Positions 27,448-36,137 of a stretch of DNA of 64,000 nucleotides are shown in pieces. Source of the stretch: Hyphomicrobium facile (GTDB taxonomy: Bacteria; Pseudomonadota; Alphaproteobacteria; Rhizobiales; Hyphomicrobiaceae). Within the stretch, counting starts at the first letter, position 1. Each line of letters opens with the position of its first letter. The position numbers were made by a program, and so were the translations under genes. Location of the stretch: positions 1,116,001 to 1,180,000 of the forward strand of contig NZ_FPCH01000002.1 of the NCBI RefSeq assembly GCF_900116175.1, read 5' to 3'. The notes beneath the pieces were generated by a model. That model made no database searches and was not told the DNA's origin. It was given only the letters and a program-made list of their open reading frames with translations.

Positions 27448-27636
27448 GCGATATCCTCTAGCGCAGTTTAACTTTGACGATACTCGGCCAGAGGGCGGAA
27501 CAACAAAGCGCTCGCCCCAGAGGTGGCCGATGGAAAAAAGTTATAGCACCCGATCGCTCACATCAAAGCGGGCAAGAGACTTCTTGTCGCTTTGGCGCGT
27601 CATCTTGCCAGCCAAACGTGGGCGGCCTTCAGCGCT

Positions 27637-28728
27637 TCATCTCCAAGCAAAAACCTGGAAGAGCTTGTTGCGGACGCGTGGGCTTTGAGCGTCAACGCGA
27701 GCGCCCCGAAAGGACAGAAGGACGTTCCGCGCGACCAAAGCAATTTTCTTACGTAACGGCATTTCTTTCCAAAGCACTTTGTTTTGGAGCAAAAGGCCCA
27801 TGCTCGGTTTCGAGGTCCCGACCTTTTTGACGATCTTATAAAGTTCCTTTGGATCGATACATGAAGTTATAATTGCGGGTTCGCGCGCCAACACCTTCGC
27901 GAATTCCTCATTCATAGCGTCGATTTGATGGGCGGGATTCTTGGCGCCTTTGATCTGATCGCCCAGGATTTCAAACCGCGAAAAGTTGTTGTTGGGGTGC
28001 AACCGGTAGAATCCGAGAACAGTCGGGATAACCAACGACCCCCCCACGACGTGCGCAAAGCGCGCGAAATAGTTGTCGGCCGATATTCTGATCGCCTCGG
28101 GCCGCTCGGGACGGATGAGCTTTATCACTGACGTTCGGAACATCATGCCCGACGTCGCCGACCAAGCCCAATTCCGATATGCCTTTGGAAGCAGAACCGC
28201 AGTCTGCTCCTCATCGCGCTCGGAGAGGGGAGAAATTTCGATATCTCTGCCTTTCGGTCTGAAAACGAAGCTGTTCGACAGAAAGGGAACTACGCCAGAA
28301 ATCATTTGGCCGCGAAAATCTATCACCGCCATATTCGAACTCGTAAAGGCGCATCCAGCCGTGGCATTCAAATGATACCGGATGTGCGTTTTGACGAAAT
28401 CGGGCTTCAGCAGATCGTCGCCATCGACCCAAACGATAAACGGAGCGGTCGATGCCTCCAAGGCGTCGAGCATTGCAGCCATCTGGCCGCCGTTACTTTT
28501 GCGCCCGATGAATTTCACATTCATTTCCGTCGCGTCGAGAAACTCTTGGATTTTGTCCGATGTTCCGTCCGAAGAGTGGTCGTCGACGACGACAAATTCG
28601 ATATTTTCGTAAGATTGGTTGAAGGCAGAATTCAGGGCTGCCTCGACGTACGCCGCTTGATTGTGCGCACACACCGCGACGGTCACGCGCGGCATCGTGT
28701 AAAGGCTTCGGTCGACGATGTTCGGCAT
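27637..28728 (-). CDS. Family 2 glycosyltransferase
   Basis: A 363-aa GT-A fold transferase. The N-terminal domain begins VTVAVCAHNQAAYVEAALNS, has the nucleotide-sugar VVVDDHSSDGTSD segment, and the metal-binding DxD-type motif WVDGDDLLKPDF at about residue 98. No membrane segments are evident, so it should act at the cytoplasmic face of the membrane on a lipid- or protein-linked acceptor. It stands alone, away from the polysaccharide export cluster at 42-47 kb. The start could also be the internal ATG at 28695, right before the conserved domain. Confidence 0.87.
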   Translation of the reverse strand: MPNIVDRSLYTMPRVTVAVCAHNQAAYVEAALNSAFNQSYENIEFVVVDDHSSDGTSDKIQEFLDATEMNVKFIGRKSNGGQMAAMLDALEASTAPFIVWVDGDDLLKPDFVKTHIRYHLNATAGCAFTSSNMAVIDFRGQMISGVVPFLSNSFVFRPKGRDIEISPLSERDEEQTAVLLPKAYRNWAWSATSGMMFRTSVIKLIRPERPEAIRISADNYFARFAHVVGGSLVIPTVLGFYRLHPNNNFSRFEILGDQIKGAKNPAHQIDAMNEEFAKVLAREPAIITSCIDPKELYKIVKKVGTSKPSMGLLLQNKVLWKEMPLRKKIALVARNVLLSFRGARVDAQSPRVRNKLFQVFAWR

Positions 28729-28904
28729 GCGCTCTGTCTCGAAGGTGCCCGGCCCGCACGGCCTTTAACATTCTTTCGATGCAGCTCCTCGAAATATTCG
28801 ATCGCCGTCAAAAGGCTTTGTCGAGTTGCATCTTCGAGCAAGCAAAGTCCAGATCTCAGCTCGCCGCACTGCGATCCTTCCACTGATTTCGTAGATAAGG
28901 CCGT

Positions 28905-29069
28905 TTAGACGATGTGGAGGACTCTGGTCACGGCCCATAAGATAACGACAACGGCGAGGATGCCCAGCCAAATATTCTCGCGCCGGACAAACGCCGCAAG
29001 GACCAGCGCAACGCACGCGATAATCGCGATGATGTCGATTGCTTCGAAATAGTCGGTAAAAAATGTCAT
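28905..29069 (-). CDS. Small two-helix membrane protein (54 aa)
   Basis: A short ORF from ATG at 29069 to TAA at 28905. The product begins MTFFTDYFEAIDIIAIIACV; a first hydrophobic helix (about residues 11-28) is followed by a basic turn FVRREN and a second helix (about 33-51), so an inner-membrane hairpin is likely. It lies 103 nt downstream of the oxalate decarboxylase gene on the same strand and could be part of that transcript. No family is recognised. Support is the clean amphipathic design; a weak ribosome site is the main reason for caution. Confidence 0.5.
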   Translation of the reverse strand: MTFFTDYFEAIDIIAIIACVALVLAAFVRRENIWLGILAVVVILWAVTRVLHIV

Positions 29070-29172
29070 GTGAGATTCGCCGCGTTAGCCCATTGATAAT
29101 TGCATTTACAGCGCGTGCAGGATCGTTCGCAAGGCGCGATGATACAGTCATCCACCGTTGTGAAGCGATTGA

Positions 29173-30219
29173 TCAAGCTGTGCCACGCACAAAGAAGTGC
29201 TCGGCCGTGGGTAGCTTTCTGACGTCATCCATCGGAAGACCGAGATTCGTCGATATGACGTCGGGCGGGTTCGAGCTAATCCACGCGGACAGGTCATTGG
29301 CCTGATAGCGACCATTGTTGAATCCGACGAGGACCCTCAGCAGCCCGCCTCCCGTATTCTTGATGTAATGGCCGGTCCCCATCGGGGCGTACCCGACATC
29401 GCCTTGCTCGAACTCGTTCATGACGACGCTCCCTTCAGCCAGGAACACCGCCATTTCTGCCGATCCTTCGAGATAGTATTGCCATTCGTCGGCGCCCGGA
29501 TGCCAGTGAAGGTCACGCATACCACCCGGTTCGATTTCGAGGACGGAGCCGGCCATCGTGGCGGAGATGGGGAACTCGTCGACGGTCACCGTGCGCTGCG
29601 TGCCGCCGCCGGGAGAACGCCGCGGCTGCTGCGCCATGAGCGGATAGCGATGCGTGCTCAATAGCGCCGGATCATGACGAGGGGCTGCATACGGCGAAAC
29701 ATCATTTGGTATGGGGCCAGGGCCTGCGAAATAGACTTCGCCTTTTGGGAGCTTAGCGACGACGTCGGCACCGACACCGAGGCTCTGCGCGGCGATCCCG
29801 GCCGGGGTTCGCGATAACCAGTCAGTTATGCTGAATGTGTGATCTTCAGAGAAATATCCGTTATCGAAGATGAGAATGAAATGGCATTCGCCTGGGCCGA
29901 GACATTGGATCGAATGGCCATATCCACGTGGAAAATACCACACATCGCCCGGATTGAATGTATCGATGTACGACGAGCCATCCGGATGCAGGCACGTGGT
30001 GCGGACGCAGCCTTTGACGACAAATCCCCATTCGGCGGCATTGGCGTGCCAATGTAATTCCCGCATACCGCCCGGGGCGAGCCGCATCGAGACTCCGGCA
30101 ATTCCCTGGCTGACTGGAAATTGCTTCGCGGACGCTTCGCGCGTGCTTCCGCCCGGCTTGACGTGGGTGGCCGGCTCTTTTTCCAAGCGATAGCGGTATA
30201 GATTTTTCGGTGTGTCCAC
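29173..30219 (-). CDS. Bicupin oxalate decarboxylase family protein
   Basis: A 348-aa double-cupin enzyme, starting at the GTG at 30219, which is preceded by a very strong GGAGGAAAGGGAC; the TTG 33 codons upstream has no ribosome site. Each cupin carries a manganese-binding motif: HWHANAAEW (His56, His58, Glu63 with His102) and HWHPGADEW in the second half. In Bacillus OxdC the flexible lid SENST controls decarboxylase versus oxidase activity; here the equivalent is SEDHT (124-128), so the catalytic Glu is kept while the next two residues differ. It would convert oxalate to formate and CO2. No signal peptide is seen. No formyl-CoA or oxalate transporter genes are nearby. Confidence 0.88.
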   Translation of the reverse strand: MDTPKNLYRYRLEKEPATHVKPGGSTREASAKQFPVSQGIAGVSMRLAPGGMRELHWHANAAEWGFVVKGCVRTTCLHPDGSSYIDTFNPGDVWYFPRGYGHSIQCLGPGECHFILIFDNGYFSEDHTFSITDWLSRTPAGIAAQSLGVGADVVAKLPKGEVYFAGPGPIPNDVSPYAAPRHDPALLSTHRYPLMAQQPRRSPGGGTQRTVTVDEFPISATMAGSVLEIEPGGMRDLHWHPGADEWQYYLEGSAEMAVFLAEGSVVMNEFEQGDVGYAPMGTGHYIKNTGGGLLRVLVGFNNGRYQANDLSAWISSNPPDVISTNLGLPMDDVRKLPTAEHFFVRGTA

Positions 30220-30349
30220 GTCCCTTTCCTCCACGCTGTCAAAGATCCAGCGCTTAGAAATACCGCGTCGGGTTAGTGGATGCTTTAGTTTCGCTGAAAA
30301 AGTCGAAGCTTCAAACAATCGTTCGTTCGGCGGATACTCATGCGTGCCG

Positions 30350-30763
30350 CTAGCTGGACGACTCGCCGATGGTTTGAAGGGCTAACAACCGGCGAATATA
30401 GTCTTCAACGGCTTCGGGTTCGTAGGGCTTTGTAAGATTGGGGCCCTCTTCGCAGAGCTTGCCCGCCGCTTTCGCGGCGGTCTTCGGAGAACCCGCCAAA
30501 ACGACTTTTATCTCCGGACGGTTTTTCCGTGCCCATTGAGAAAGACCAAATGCGTCGACGGCGCCAGCCACCTCAACGTCGCTGAACAGAACATCGACTT
30601 TCGTATGGTGCTGCAGAACGAGCAAAGCCTCGTCGCTGCTCGCGGCTTCGATTACCCGGTATCCGCAATCGCGCAGGTAAGTCGCGATCGGCATCCGGAT
30701 CAGCACGGAATCCTCAACGATCAACACCGTTGCGGGGCCGGGGGTTTTGGCTTCAGGTTTCAC
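30350..30763 (-). CDS. Single-domain response regulator
   Basis: A 137-aa CheY-like receiver without an output domain. The acidic pocket is VLIVEDSVLI, the phosphoacceptor Asp lies in VLFSDVEVAG, the switch Ser/Thr position is in VVLAGSPK, and the Lys is in LTKPYEPEAVEDYI. It starts with GTG 6 nt after the stop of the neighbouring receiver gene, so the two form an operon. The sequence of the beta4 region (LAGSPKTAAKAAGKL) is Ala-rich. It probably acts by protein-protein contact, as an intermediate in a phosphorelay with the hybrid kinases nearby. Confidence 0.88.
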   Translation of the reverse strand: MKPEAKTPGPATVLIVEDSVLIRMPIATYLRDCGYRVIEAASSDEALLVLQHHTKVDVLFSDVEVAGAVDAFGLSQWARKNRPEIKVVLAGSPKTAAKAAGKLCEEGPNLTKPYEPEAVEDYIRRLLALQTIGESSS

Positions 30764-30769
30764 CCGCGT

Positions 30770-31165
30770 TTAACGACCGCGCGAACCGCCGTGTTCCGCC
30801 TGGGGTAGCAATTGCCGCACGCGACGCAACAGATCGTCGATGCGAACCGGCTTCGTGAAACCGCCGTCGAACTCTTTGAAATTCCCGGAATAGAACTCTG
30901 CAGAGACGAGCACGATTTTGATCTCCGGGAATCTTGTGCGTATCCAACGGCCAAGGGCCACGCCATCGATGCTGCCCGGCATGCGTATATCCGTCAGCAC
31001 GAGCCCAATATCATCGCGGCTCGTCAACACGGTCATCGCTTCACGACTGTCGGCTGCTTCTACGACCGCATATCCGGCGGCCCGCAATTCCTCTGCCAAG
31101 TGCAGCCGAATAAGGATCTCATCCTCCACAACGAGTATCGAACTCTGTGTGAGGCCCTCACCCAT
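30770..31165 (-). CDS. Single-domain response regulator
   Basis: A 131-aa receiver domain protein. ILVVEDEILIRLHLAEEL gives the acidic cluster, LVLTDIRMPGSIDG the phosphoacceptor Asp, VLVSAEF the switch Ser, and FTKPVRIDDLL the conserved Lys. No DNA-binding output is present. It is the first gene of a two-gene receiver operon and has a consensus EcfG-type promoter upstream (31212-31236), which suggests that it accumulates in the general stress response. The TDIRMPGSIDG motif resembles the REC domain of the hybrid kinase at 31.8-34.2 kb ([11 protein letters not shown]), so both may exchange phosphate with the same partner. Confidence 0.9.
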   Translation of the reverse strand: MGEGLTQSSILVVEDEILIRLHLAEELRAAGYAVVEAADSREAMTVLTSRDDIGLVLTDIRMPGSIDGVALGRWIRTRFPEIKIVLVSAEFYSGNFKEFDGGFTKPVRIDDLLRRVRQLLPQAEHGGSRGR

Positions 31166-31211
31166 TCCTGCAGGCGCCAGTTCGATTGCCGTTCTCCCAC
31201 GCGCGTAACGC

Positions 31212-31236
31212 TAAACGGCGTGGCGCCAAATCAGTT
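31212..31236 (-). promoter_or_regulatory. EcfG (general stress sigma factor) type promoter, exact consensus
   Basis: Read leftward the sequence is GGAAC-N16-CGTT, which equals the alphaproteobacterial EcfG consensus. The -10 element ends 47 nt before the response-regulator start at 31165. Confidence 0.6.
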
Positions 31237-31361
31237 CCAGCAAAAGGCGTGCTCCACGGATTAAACTCAAACGATCCGTCGGCGCAATATTGCTGCTCGA
31301 TGCGCCGCGGCCGTCAAAGTCCTGAGATTGAAAGATAGCGACCGACGCTTCTTATCCTCTA

Positions 31362-31649
31362 TCAATGGGTTGGAGCGTTCCATCGGGATAGCACGGCATC
31401 ATTGTGCCTGAGGACGATATAGCGGTCTGGAAATTCGACCGTTGCCGCGTGATACGCAGCATATCCGATACTGCCACTAACCGTCATGGCCAGAACAAGC
31501 TCGACGGTCGCTTTTGCCGGATCCCATAGCTCGACCCGATAAGGAAGGTCTCGCAAACGGGACGCAGCCGGTGATGGATATAAAGACCCGTCCGGTCCGT
31601 CATCGGGATCACCGGCGGCCGAGAGACGATAGCAGGCTCGTATACCCAT
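31362..31649 (-). CDS. Small conserved hypothetical protein (95 aa)
   Basis: An ORF with start ATG at 31649 (an ATG 8 codons upstream is possible). The product contains DLPYRVELWDPAKATVELVL, then VSGSIGYAAYHAATVEFPDR and RYIVLRHNDAVLSRWN. This looks like a compact alpha/beta domain, and I recall similar short uncharacterised proteins in Hyphomicrobiales, but no function is known. It has no membrane segment or signal. It sits between the receiver pair and the divergent hybrid kinase. Confidence 0.6.
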   Translation of the reverse strand: MGIRACYRLSAAGDPDDGPDGSLYPSPAASRLRDLPYRVELWDPAKATVELVLAMTVSGSIGYAAYHAATVEFPDRYIVLRHNDAVLSRWNAPTH

Positions 31650-31832
31650 CAAAGGTGGTCCGCGACAAAACATGGGAGGGAGATCATGAGATTTAACCGG
31701 TACTTACTATAAACCCGCTCAGAGTTCGACGCAGCAAAAAGTATTCCCGGCTCGCGGTAGCCTATGGTACGGTTCAAAGTTACATTCCTCTTCAGGAAAT
31801 CCCAGTCGTATATCGGAGCAGTCTAGTCCCAG

Positions 31833-34223
31833 ATGTCGTCATCCGATATTGCCATACGTCGTCATTTTGACCATGGCCGGCAATTCGAATTGCTGGTTAA
31901 GTCGCTCAGCGATTATGCAATTTACATGATCGATCCGGATGGCTTCGTCTCCACCTGGAACGCAGGTGCCCGGCTGATCAAGGGCTACGAAGAGCCGGAA
32001 ATCATCGGGCAGCACTTCTCGCGCTTCTTTTCCGAGGAAGATCAACGGCGGGGTCTCCCGCAGAATATCCTTTCCATTGCGCGCGACGCCGGGCGCTACG
32101 AGGCCGAGGGCTGGCGGGTTCGCAAGGACGGAAACCGGTTCTGGGCCCTCTCCGTCATTCAAGCGATCAGGGATGACACGGGAACGCTCATCGGCTTTGG
32201 CCAAGTAACCAGCGATATCACCGACAAGTATGAGAGCAATAAAGCTCTCATCGAGAGCGAGCAGCGCTTCCATTTGCTCGTCGATAGCGTCGTCGATTAC
32301 GCCATCTACATGCTGGATCCGAGCGGGGTGATTACCAACTGGAATGCAGGCGCCGCTCGCATCAAGGGCTTTCCCGCAAAGGAAGTCGTGGGCACCCACT
32401 TCAGCAGGTTTTACACGAAAGAGGATCGCGCGCGCGGCCTTCCCGCAATCGCGCTCGAGACCGCCCGGTCCGAAGGCAAATTTGAAACCGAAGGCTGGCG
32501 TCTGCGCAAAGACGGCGGCCGTTTCTGGGCTTCGGTCGTCATCGAACCCATTCGCAATGAAGCCGGCGATCTCGTCGGATTTGCCAAAGTCACGCGTGAC
32601 ATCACGGAGCGCCGAAGCGCGCAGGAAGCGCTGCGCGAGAGCGAGCGGCAGTTTCGCATGCTGGTCTCGGCCGTTATCGATTACGCCATTTTCATGCTCG
32701 ACCCGAACGGCGTCGTCGTTAGCTGGAATGCGGGCGCCGAAAAGATCAAGGGTTATAGCCCCAAGGAAATTATCGGCAGTCACTTCTCCCGATTTTATAC
32801 CGAGGAAGATCGCTTGGCCGGGGGGCCGGCCCGCGCGATCCATACGGCCACCCACGAGGGCCGGTTCGAGGGCGAAGGCTGGCGCGTTCGCAAAGACGGC
32901 ACGAGGTTCTGGGCGAACGTTGTTCTCGATGCCATTCGCGACGAAACCGGCCATCTCATCGGGTTCGCCAAGATCACGCGCGACATCACCGAACGCCGCG
33001 ATGCGCAAATCGCCCTCCAGCTCGCCCAGGAGCAACTGGCTCATGCGCAAAAGATGGAAGCGTTAGGACAGTTGACGGGTGGCATCGCGCACGACTTCAA
33101 CAATCTGCTGACGATCGTCGGCGGGCAAGCCCGCATCCTCAAGTCGCAAGTGACAGAGCCCCGGGGCAGCAAGGCGATCGAGAGCATCGAGGCGACCGTC
33201 CAACGCGGTGCTTCCCTCACGCGACAGTTGCTAGGCTTTTCACGCATGCAGCGGCTGGAGCCTCAGCCCGTTTCGTTCGCGGAGCGCCTGCCCGGTCTAC
33301 AGTCCATGCTCGCCACCTCGCTGCCCGCCAACACGCGCCTCATCGGTGCGGTGCCGCCCAACACCTGGAGTGTGATGGCGGACCCGAACGAGCTTGAGCT
33401 CGCAATCATGAACCTCGTGCTGAATGCGCGAGATGCGCTGAGCCCGGGTGGCTGCATCACTATTTCGGCTGAAAACGTCACGCTCCCAGCGAAGGGAAGT
33501 CCGGAAGACCCGCAAGGCGAATTCGTTGCGCTCAGCGTTTCCGACACGGGCACGGGCATCCCCAAGGACGTCATCAAAAAAGTGTTCGATCCGTTCTTCA
33601 CGACCAAGGCGTCCGGCAAAGGGACGGGCCTCGGCCTCTCGCAGGTTTACGGCTTCGCGCACCAATCCGGCGGTAGGGTTGCAATCGACAGCGAAGTTGG
33701 AGTCGGGACGCGGGTGACGATGTACCTGCCGCGCGCGTTCCCGGAAGCTCAGAAGGCTGAGGCCACAAAGGATCAGCCCGGCCCGCGCGGAAAGGCACGT
33801 ATTCTCGTCATTGAAGACAATCCCGACGTTACCGAGGTTACGGCCGCACTCATCATGCAACTCGGTCATACGGTTCAGCTGGCCAGCAATACAGAAGACG
33901 CGTTGCGCTTCCTCGAGGAAGAAGCGTTCGATCTCGTTTTCAGCGACATCATGATGCCCGGCGCCATGGATGGATTGGAATTCGCAAAATACATCCGCCG
34001 GACTTGGCCGGGCCTTCCCGTCATACTCGCAAGCGGTTCCAACAAGCGCGTGGAAGAAGCGCAAGGCCAGTTCATCACCTTGCAAAAGCCGTATCAGATG
34101 GCGGAACTCGATCGGGCGATGCAGAGCTTGTTACAGGCGCGTAGCGAGCAGTTGCAAAACCGGAATTTGGTCGACCTCCAAGACGCCAAGCGGCTCCGCG
34201 CCGCCAAGACGGACAAATCATAA
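31833..34223 (+). CDS. Hybrid histidine kinase with three tandem PAS domains and a receiver
   Basis: A 796-aa soluble sensor kinase. Three PAS/PAC units (about residues 15-140, 143-268, 271-396) repeat almost exactly every 128 residues; each has [10 protein letters not shown] or DYAI[YF]MLDP, WNAGA..IKG, HFSRF and [10 protein letters not shown] or [10 protein letters not shown]. Then come HisKA ([20 protein letters not shown], phosphoacceptor His), an HATPase_c domain (N-box [11 protein letters not shown]-boxes DTGTGIPKD and GKGTGLGLS) and a C-terminal REC domain ([25 protein letters not shown]). No membrane segment is present, so it senses a cytoplasmic cue such as redox, oxygen, light or a small ligand. 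The cofactor cannot be read from sequence. Two more signalling genes follow. Confidence 0.93.
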   Translation: MSSSDIAIRRHFDHGRQFELLVKSLSDYAIYMIDPDGFVSTWNAGARLIKGYEEPEIIGQHFSRFFSEEDQRRGLPQNILSIARDAGRYEAEGWRVRKDGNRFWALSVIQAIRDDTGTLIGFGQVTSDITDKYESNKALIESEQRFHLLVDSVVDYAIYMLDPSGVITNWNAGAARIKGFPAKEVVGTHFSRFYTKEDRARGLPAIALETARSEGKFETEGWRLRKDGGRFWASVVIEPIRNEAGDLVGFAKVTRDITERRSAQEALRESERQFRMLVSAVIDYAIFMLDPNGVVVSWNAGAEKIKGYSPKEIIGSHFSRFYTEEDRLAGGPARAIHTATHEGRFEGEGWRVRKDGTRFWANVVLDAIRDETGHLIGFAKITRDITERRDAQIALQLAQEQLAHAQKMEALGQLTGGIAHDFNNLLTIVGGQARILKSQVTEPRGSKAIESIEATVQRGASLTRQLLGFSRMQRLEPQPVSFAERLPGLQSMLATSLPANTRLIGAVPPNTWSVMADPNELELAIMNLVLNARDALSPGGCITISAENVTLPAKGSPEDPQGEFVALSVSDTGTGIPKDVIKKVFDPFFTTKASGKGTGLGLSQVYGFAHQSGGRVAIDSEVGVGTRVTMYLPRAFPEAQKAEATKDQPGPRGKARILVIEDNPDVTEVTAALIMQLGHTVQLASNTEDALRFLEEEAFDLVFSDIMMPGAMDGLEFAKYIRRTWPGLPVILASGSNKRVEEAQGQFITLQKPYQMAELDRAMQSLLQARSEQLQNRNLVDLQDAKRLRAAKTDKS
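31911..33062 (+). repeat. Three tandem ~384-bp repeats encoding PAS units
   Basis: The codons for DYAI begin at 31911, 32295 and 32679, exactly 384 bases apart twice. The three copies are clearly similar in DNA as well as protein, and copies 2 and 3 are closest, so the PAS array arose by tandem duplication. Confidence 0.85.
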
Positions 34224-34288
34224 ATGAACTCGCCTTCGGCACTCTCTTCCGAGATGGCCCGGGGCCGACCGAGCGAGAGCGGAACAGT

Positions 34289-34633
34289 TTGGCGCGAATT
34301 CTGATCGTCGAGGACGAGGCTCTGATTGCAGAGATTCTCGGGATGTATGTCGAAGAGCTGGGGCACGAGATCGTCGGGCCTGCGGCGACCGTCGAGCACG
34401 CGCTCTCGCTGTTGAATGACGGCCGCCCGGATTGCGCAATTCTCGACTGCGCGCTCGGACGGCAGGAGAGTACGCCGGTTGCGGAAGAACTTGCGAAAGC
34501 GGCGGTTCCATTCGCATTCGCGACGGGGCGCGGCACTGACTCCTTGCCGAAGGACTTCAAGCAACGTCCGATGATCGCCAAGCCCTACATCTTCGAAGAT
34601 GTAGAGCGCGTATTGGCGGCTATGATTTCATAA
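34289..34633 (+). CDS. Single-domain response regulator
   Basis: A 114-aa receiver protein starting at a TTG (34289); upstream ATG codons in other frames terminate quickly. ILIVEDEALIAEILGMYVEE carries the acidic pair, the phosphoacceptor Asp lies in CAILDCALG, the switch Thr in FATGRG, and the Lys in MIAKPYIFEDVERVL. The loop after the phosphorylated Asp is CALGRQEST in place of the usual MPG-type sequence, a pattern common in short receivers linked to HWE kinases. It follows the hybrid kinase by 65 nt and is convergent with the REC-HWE kinase gene. Confidence 0.85.
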   Translation: MARILIVEDEALIAEILGMYVEELGHEIVGPAATVEHALSLLNDGRPDCAILDCALGRQESTPVAEELAKAAVPFAFATGRGTDSLPKDFKQRPMIAKPYIFEDVERVLAAMIS

Positions 34634-34655
34634 CCGGCATTCGATGACCGGGATT

Positions 34656-35687
34656 TCATAAGGGAAAGGAAAGCGTGGCGCGAGTGCCCTGCGTTCCGGC
34701 TGTAAATTGCAGCTCTCCACCAAGGTTCGTTGCCATCGAGGCAATAACTTTCGAACCGAGGCCAGTGCCGCTCGGCGCCTGCGCATTCAGCCCCACGCCA
34801 TCGTCTTCGACCGCGAGCGAGCCCCGGCCACCTTCCGCGGTGACAATGATGCGGATTTCGCCCATGCGGTTTTCCGGGTACGCATATTTATAGGCGTTCG
34901 TGACAAGCTCGGTTGTTATGATCCCGAGCGAAACGGCCTTGTCGGTCGGAAGAAGCAGTTTGGTGCAATCAAGCCGAATGGAATGGTTCCGCCCCTCATC
35001 GGCCATCGCGGCTTTGAGATCCTCGACCAAGCCGTCCAGGTAATCGCATACATCGACGCTACGAACGTCCGGCGACGTGTAAAGGCGGCGGTGGACACTG
35101 GCGATGGCGATTATTCTTGCCTGCACGCGGGCGAGAAGATCGCGCGCGGATGCGTCCTTGATCTGGTTGCGTTGAAGCCCGACGAGGCCAGCCACGATCG
35201 CAAGCGAATTAGCGACCCGGTGATTGACCTCTTTCAGCAATAGTTCGGCCCGGTCACGCGCGAGGCGGACCTCCTGATCGGCGGCCTCCTTTTCGCGGCG
35301 CAGCTTTTCCTGATCGAGCGCCGTTGCTATGGCCTTCGCTAGCAGTTCGCGAAAGTGGCCCTGCACGTCTTTCCAGACGTAGTCCACGGCTCCCGATTTC
35401 AAGGCCGTGACGGCGATGTGGCTGTCTTCCGATCCCGTAACATAGATCACGGGTGGAGCGCCGGGGAGCGTGCGGATGTCTTTCAGAACCTCGAGGCCCG
35501 TATGCCCCGGCATATGATGGTCCAGCGCAACAATGTCGAAGAGCTGGTTCGTCATAAGCTCCAACCCCTCGGGGCCGGACGCTGCTGTCACGACGTCGTA
35601 ACCACGCGTTTCAAGCGTTTTTTGGATCAGCCTCGAAATGCCAGGATCGTCATCGATGTACAGGACCTTCGAGCGTGACATTGTCAC
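34656..35687 (-). CDS. Receiver-HWE/HisKA_2 histidine kinase
   Basis: A 343-aa protein with an N-terminal receiver (VLYIDDDPGI, phosphoacceptor in IVALDHHMPGHTG, VTGSED, VWKD) followed by a coiled linker and a HisKA_2/HWE-type dimerisation region with the phosphorylatable His in LLLKEVNHRVANSLAIV (about residue 155). The ATPase domain has TTELVTNAYKYAYPE and DDGVGLN, with GTGLGSKV near the end. Such proteins act as phosphorylation-controlled kinases. It starts with GTG overlapping the stop of the upstream receiver gene (GTGA); an ATG two codons later is an alternative. It forms an operon with that receiver and the CHASE3 kinase. Confidence 0.9.
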   Translation of the reverse strand: MTMSRSKVLYIDDDPGISRLIQKTLETRGYDVVTAASGPEGLELMTNQLFDIVALDHHMPGHTGLEVLKDIRTLPGAPPVIYVTGSEDSHIAVTALKSGAVDYVWKDVQGHFRELLAKAIATALDQEKLRREKEAADQEVRLARDRAELLLKEVNHRVANSLAIVAGLVGLQRNQIKDASARDLLARVQARIIAIASVHRRLYTSPDVRSVDVCDYLDGLVEDLKAAMADEGRNHSIRLDCTKLLLPTDKAVSLGIITTELVTNAYKYAYPENRMGEIRIIVTAEGGRGSLAVEDDGVGLNAQAPSGTGLGSKVIASMATNLGGELQFTAGTQGTRATLSFPL

Positions 35688-36130
35688 TGGGTTTCCGGAA
35701 CCTGTATTACAGAAAAGAACAATCCGAGCTGCCGAATGGCATTGGAGAAGTTGTCGTAGTCGACCGGCTTCGTAATGTAAACGTTCGCCCCCAGATCGTA
35801 GCAGCGCTTGATTTCGCGCTCGTCGTCAGTCGTCGTAAGGACGACCACCGGAATGCGGCGGGTATGCTCATTCGCTTTGATTTTTTCGAGGATACCGACG
35901 CCCGTCATGTCCGGTAGATTGAGGTCCAACAGCACCAATAAATGCCTCTTGGAGCTGACTTCGCCACTGCCGTCACTCCCAAACACATAAGCCAGGGCGT
36001 CTGTTCCTGTCGTGAACGGAATAATTTCGTTGTTAACGCCCGCGCGGCGGATATTCCGTTCGATGAGCCGGGCGTGCCCAGCATCGTCTTCGATCATTAC
36101 GATCCGTACTGCGTCGCCGCTGTTGGTCAT
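35684..36130 (-). CDS. Response regulator, Rcp1-like single receiver
   Basis: A 148-aa receiver of the Rcp1 type that often accompanies CHASE3 or phytochrome kinases. It begins VRIVMIEDDAGHARLIERNI; the phosphoacceptor Asp is in LVLLDLNLPDMTG, the switch Thr in VVLTTTDDE, and the Lys in VYITKPVDYDNF. The insertion with a KRHLLVLLDL strand and the ERNI helix are typical of this subgroup. It is placed 7 nt after the CHASE3 kinase gene and overlaps the REC-HWE kinase gene, so it is probably the shuttle that carries phosphate between those two kinases. Confidence 0.9.
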   Translation of the reverse strand: MTNSGDAVRIVMIEDDAGHARLIERNIRRAGVNNEIIPFTTGTDALAYVFGSDGSGEVSSKRHLLVLLDLNLPDMTGVGILEKIKANEHTRRIPVVVLTTTDDEREIKRCYDLGANVYITKPVDYDNFSNAIRQLGLFFSVIQVPETQ

Positions 36131-36137
36131 TGGATCA

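Noticed and set aside
31839-33050. A 403-codon minus-strand ORF
   Set aside because: Antisense to the triplicated PAS region of the hybrid kinase; its own apparent repeats are only the mirror of the PAS repeats.
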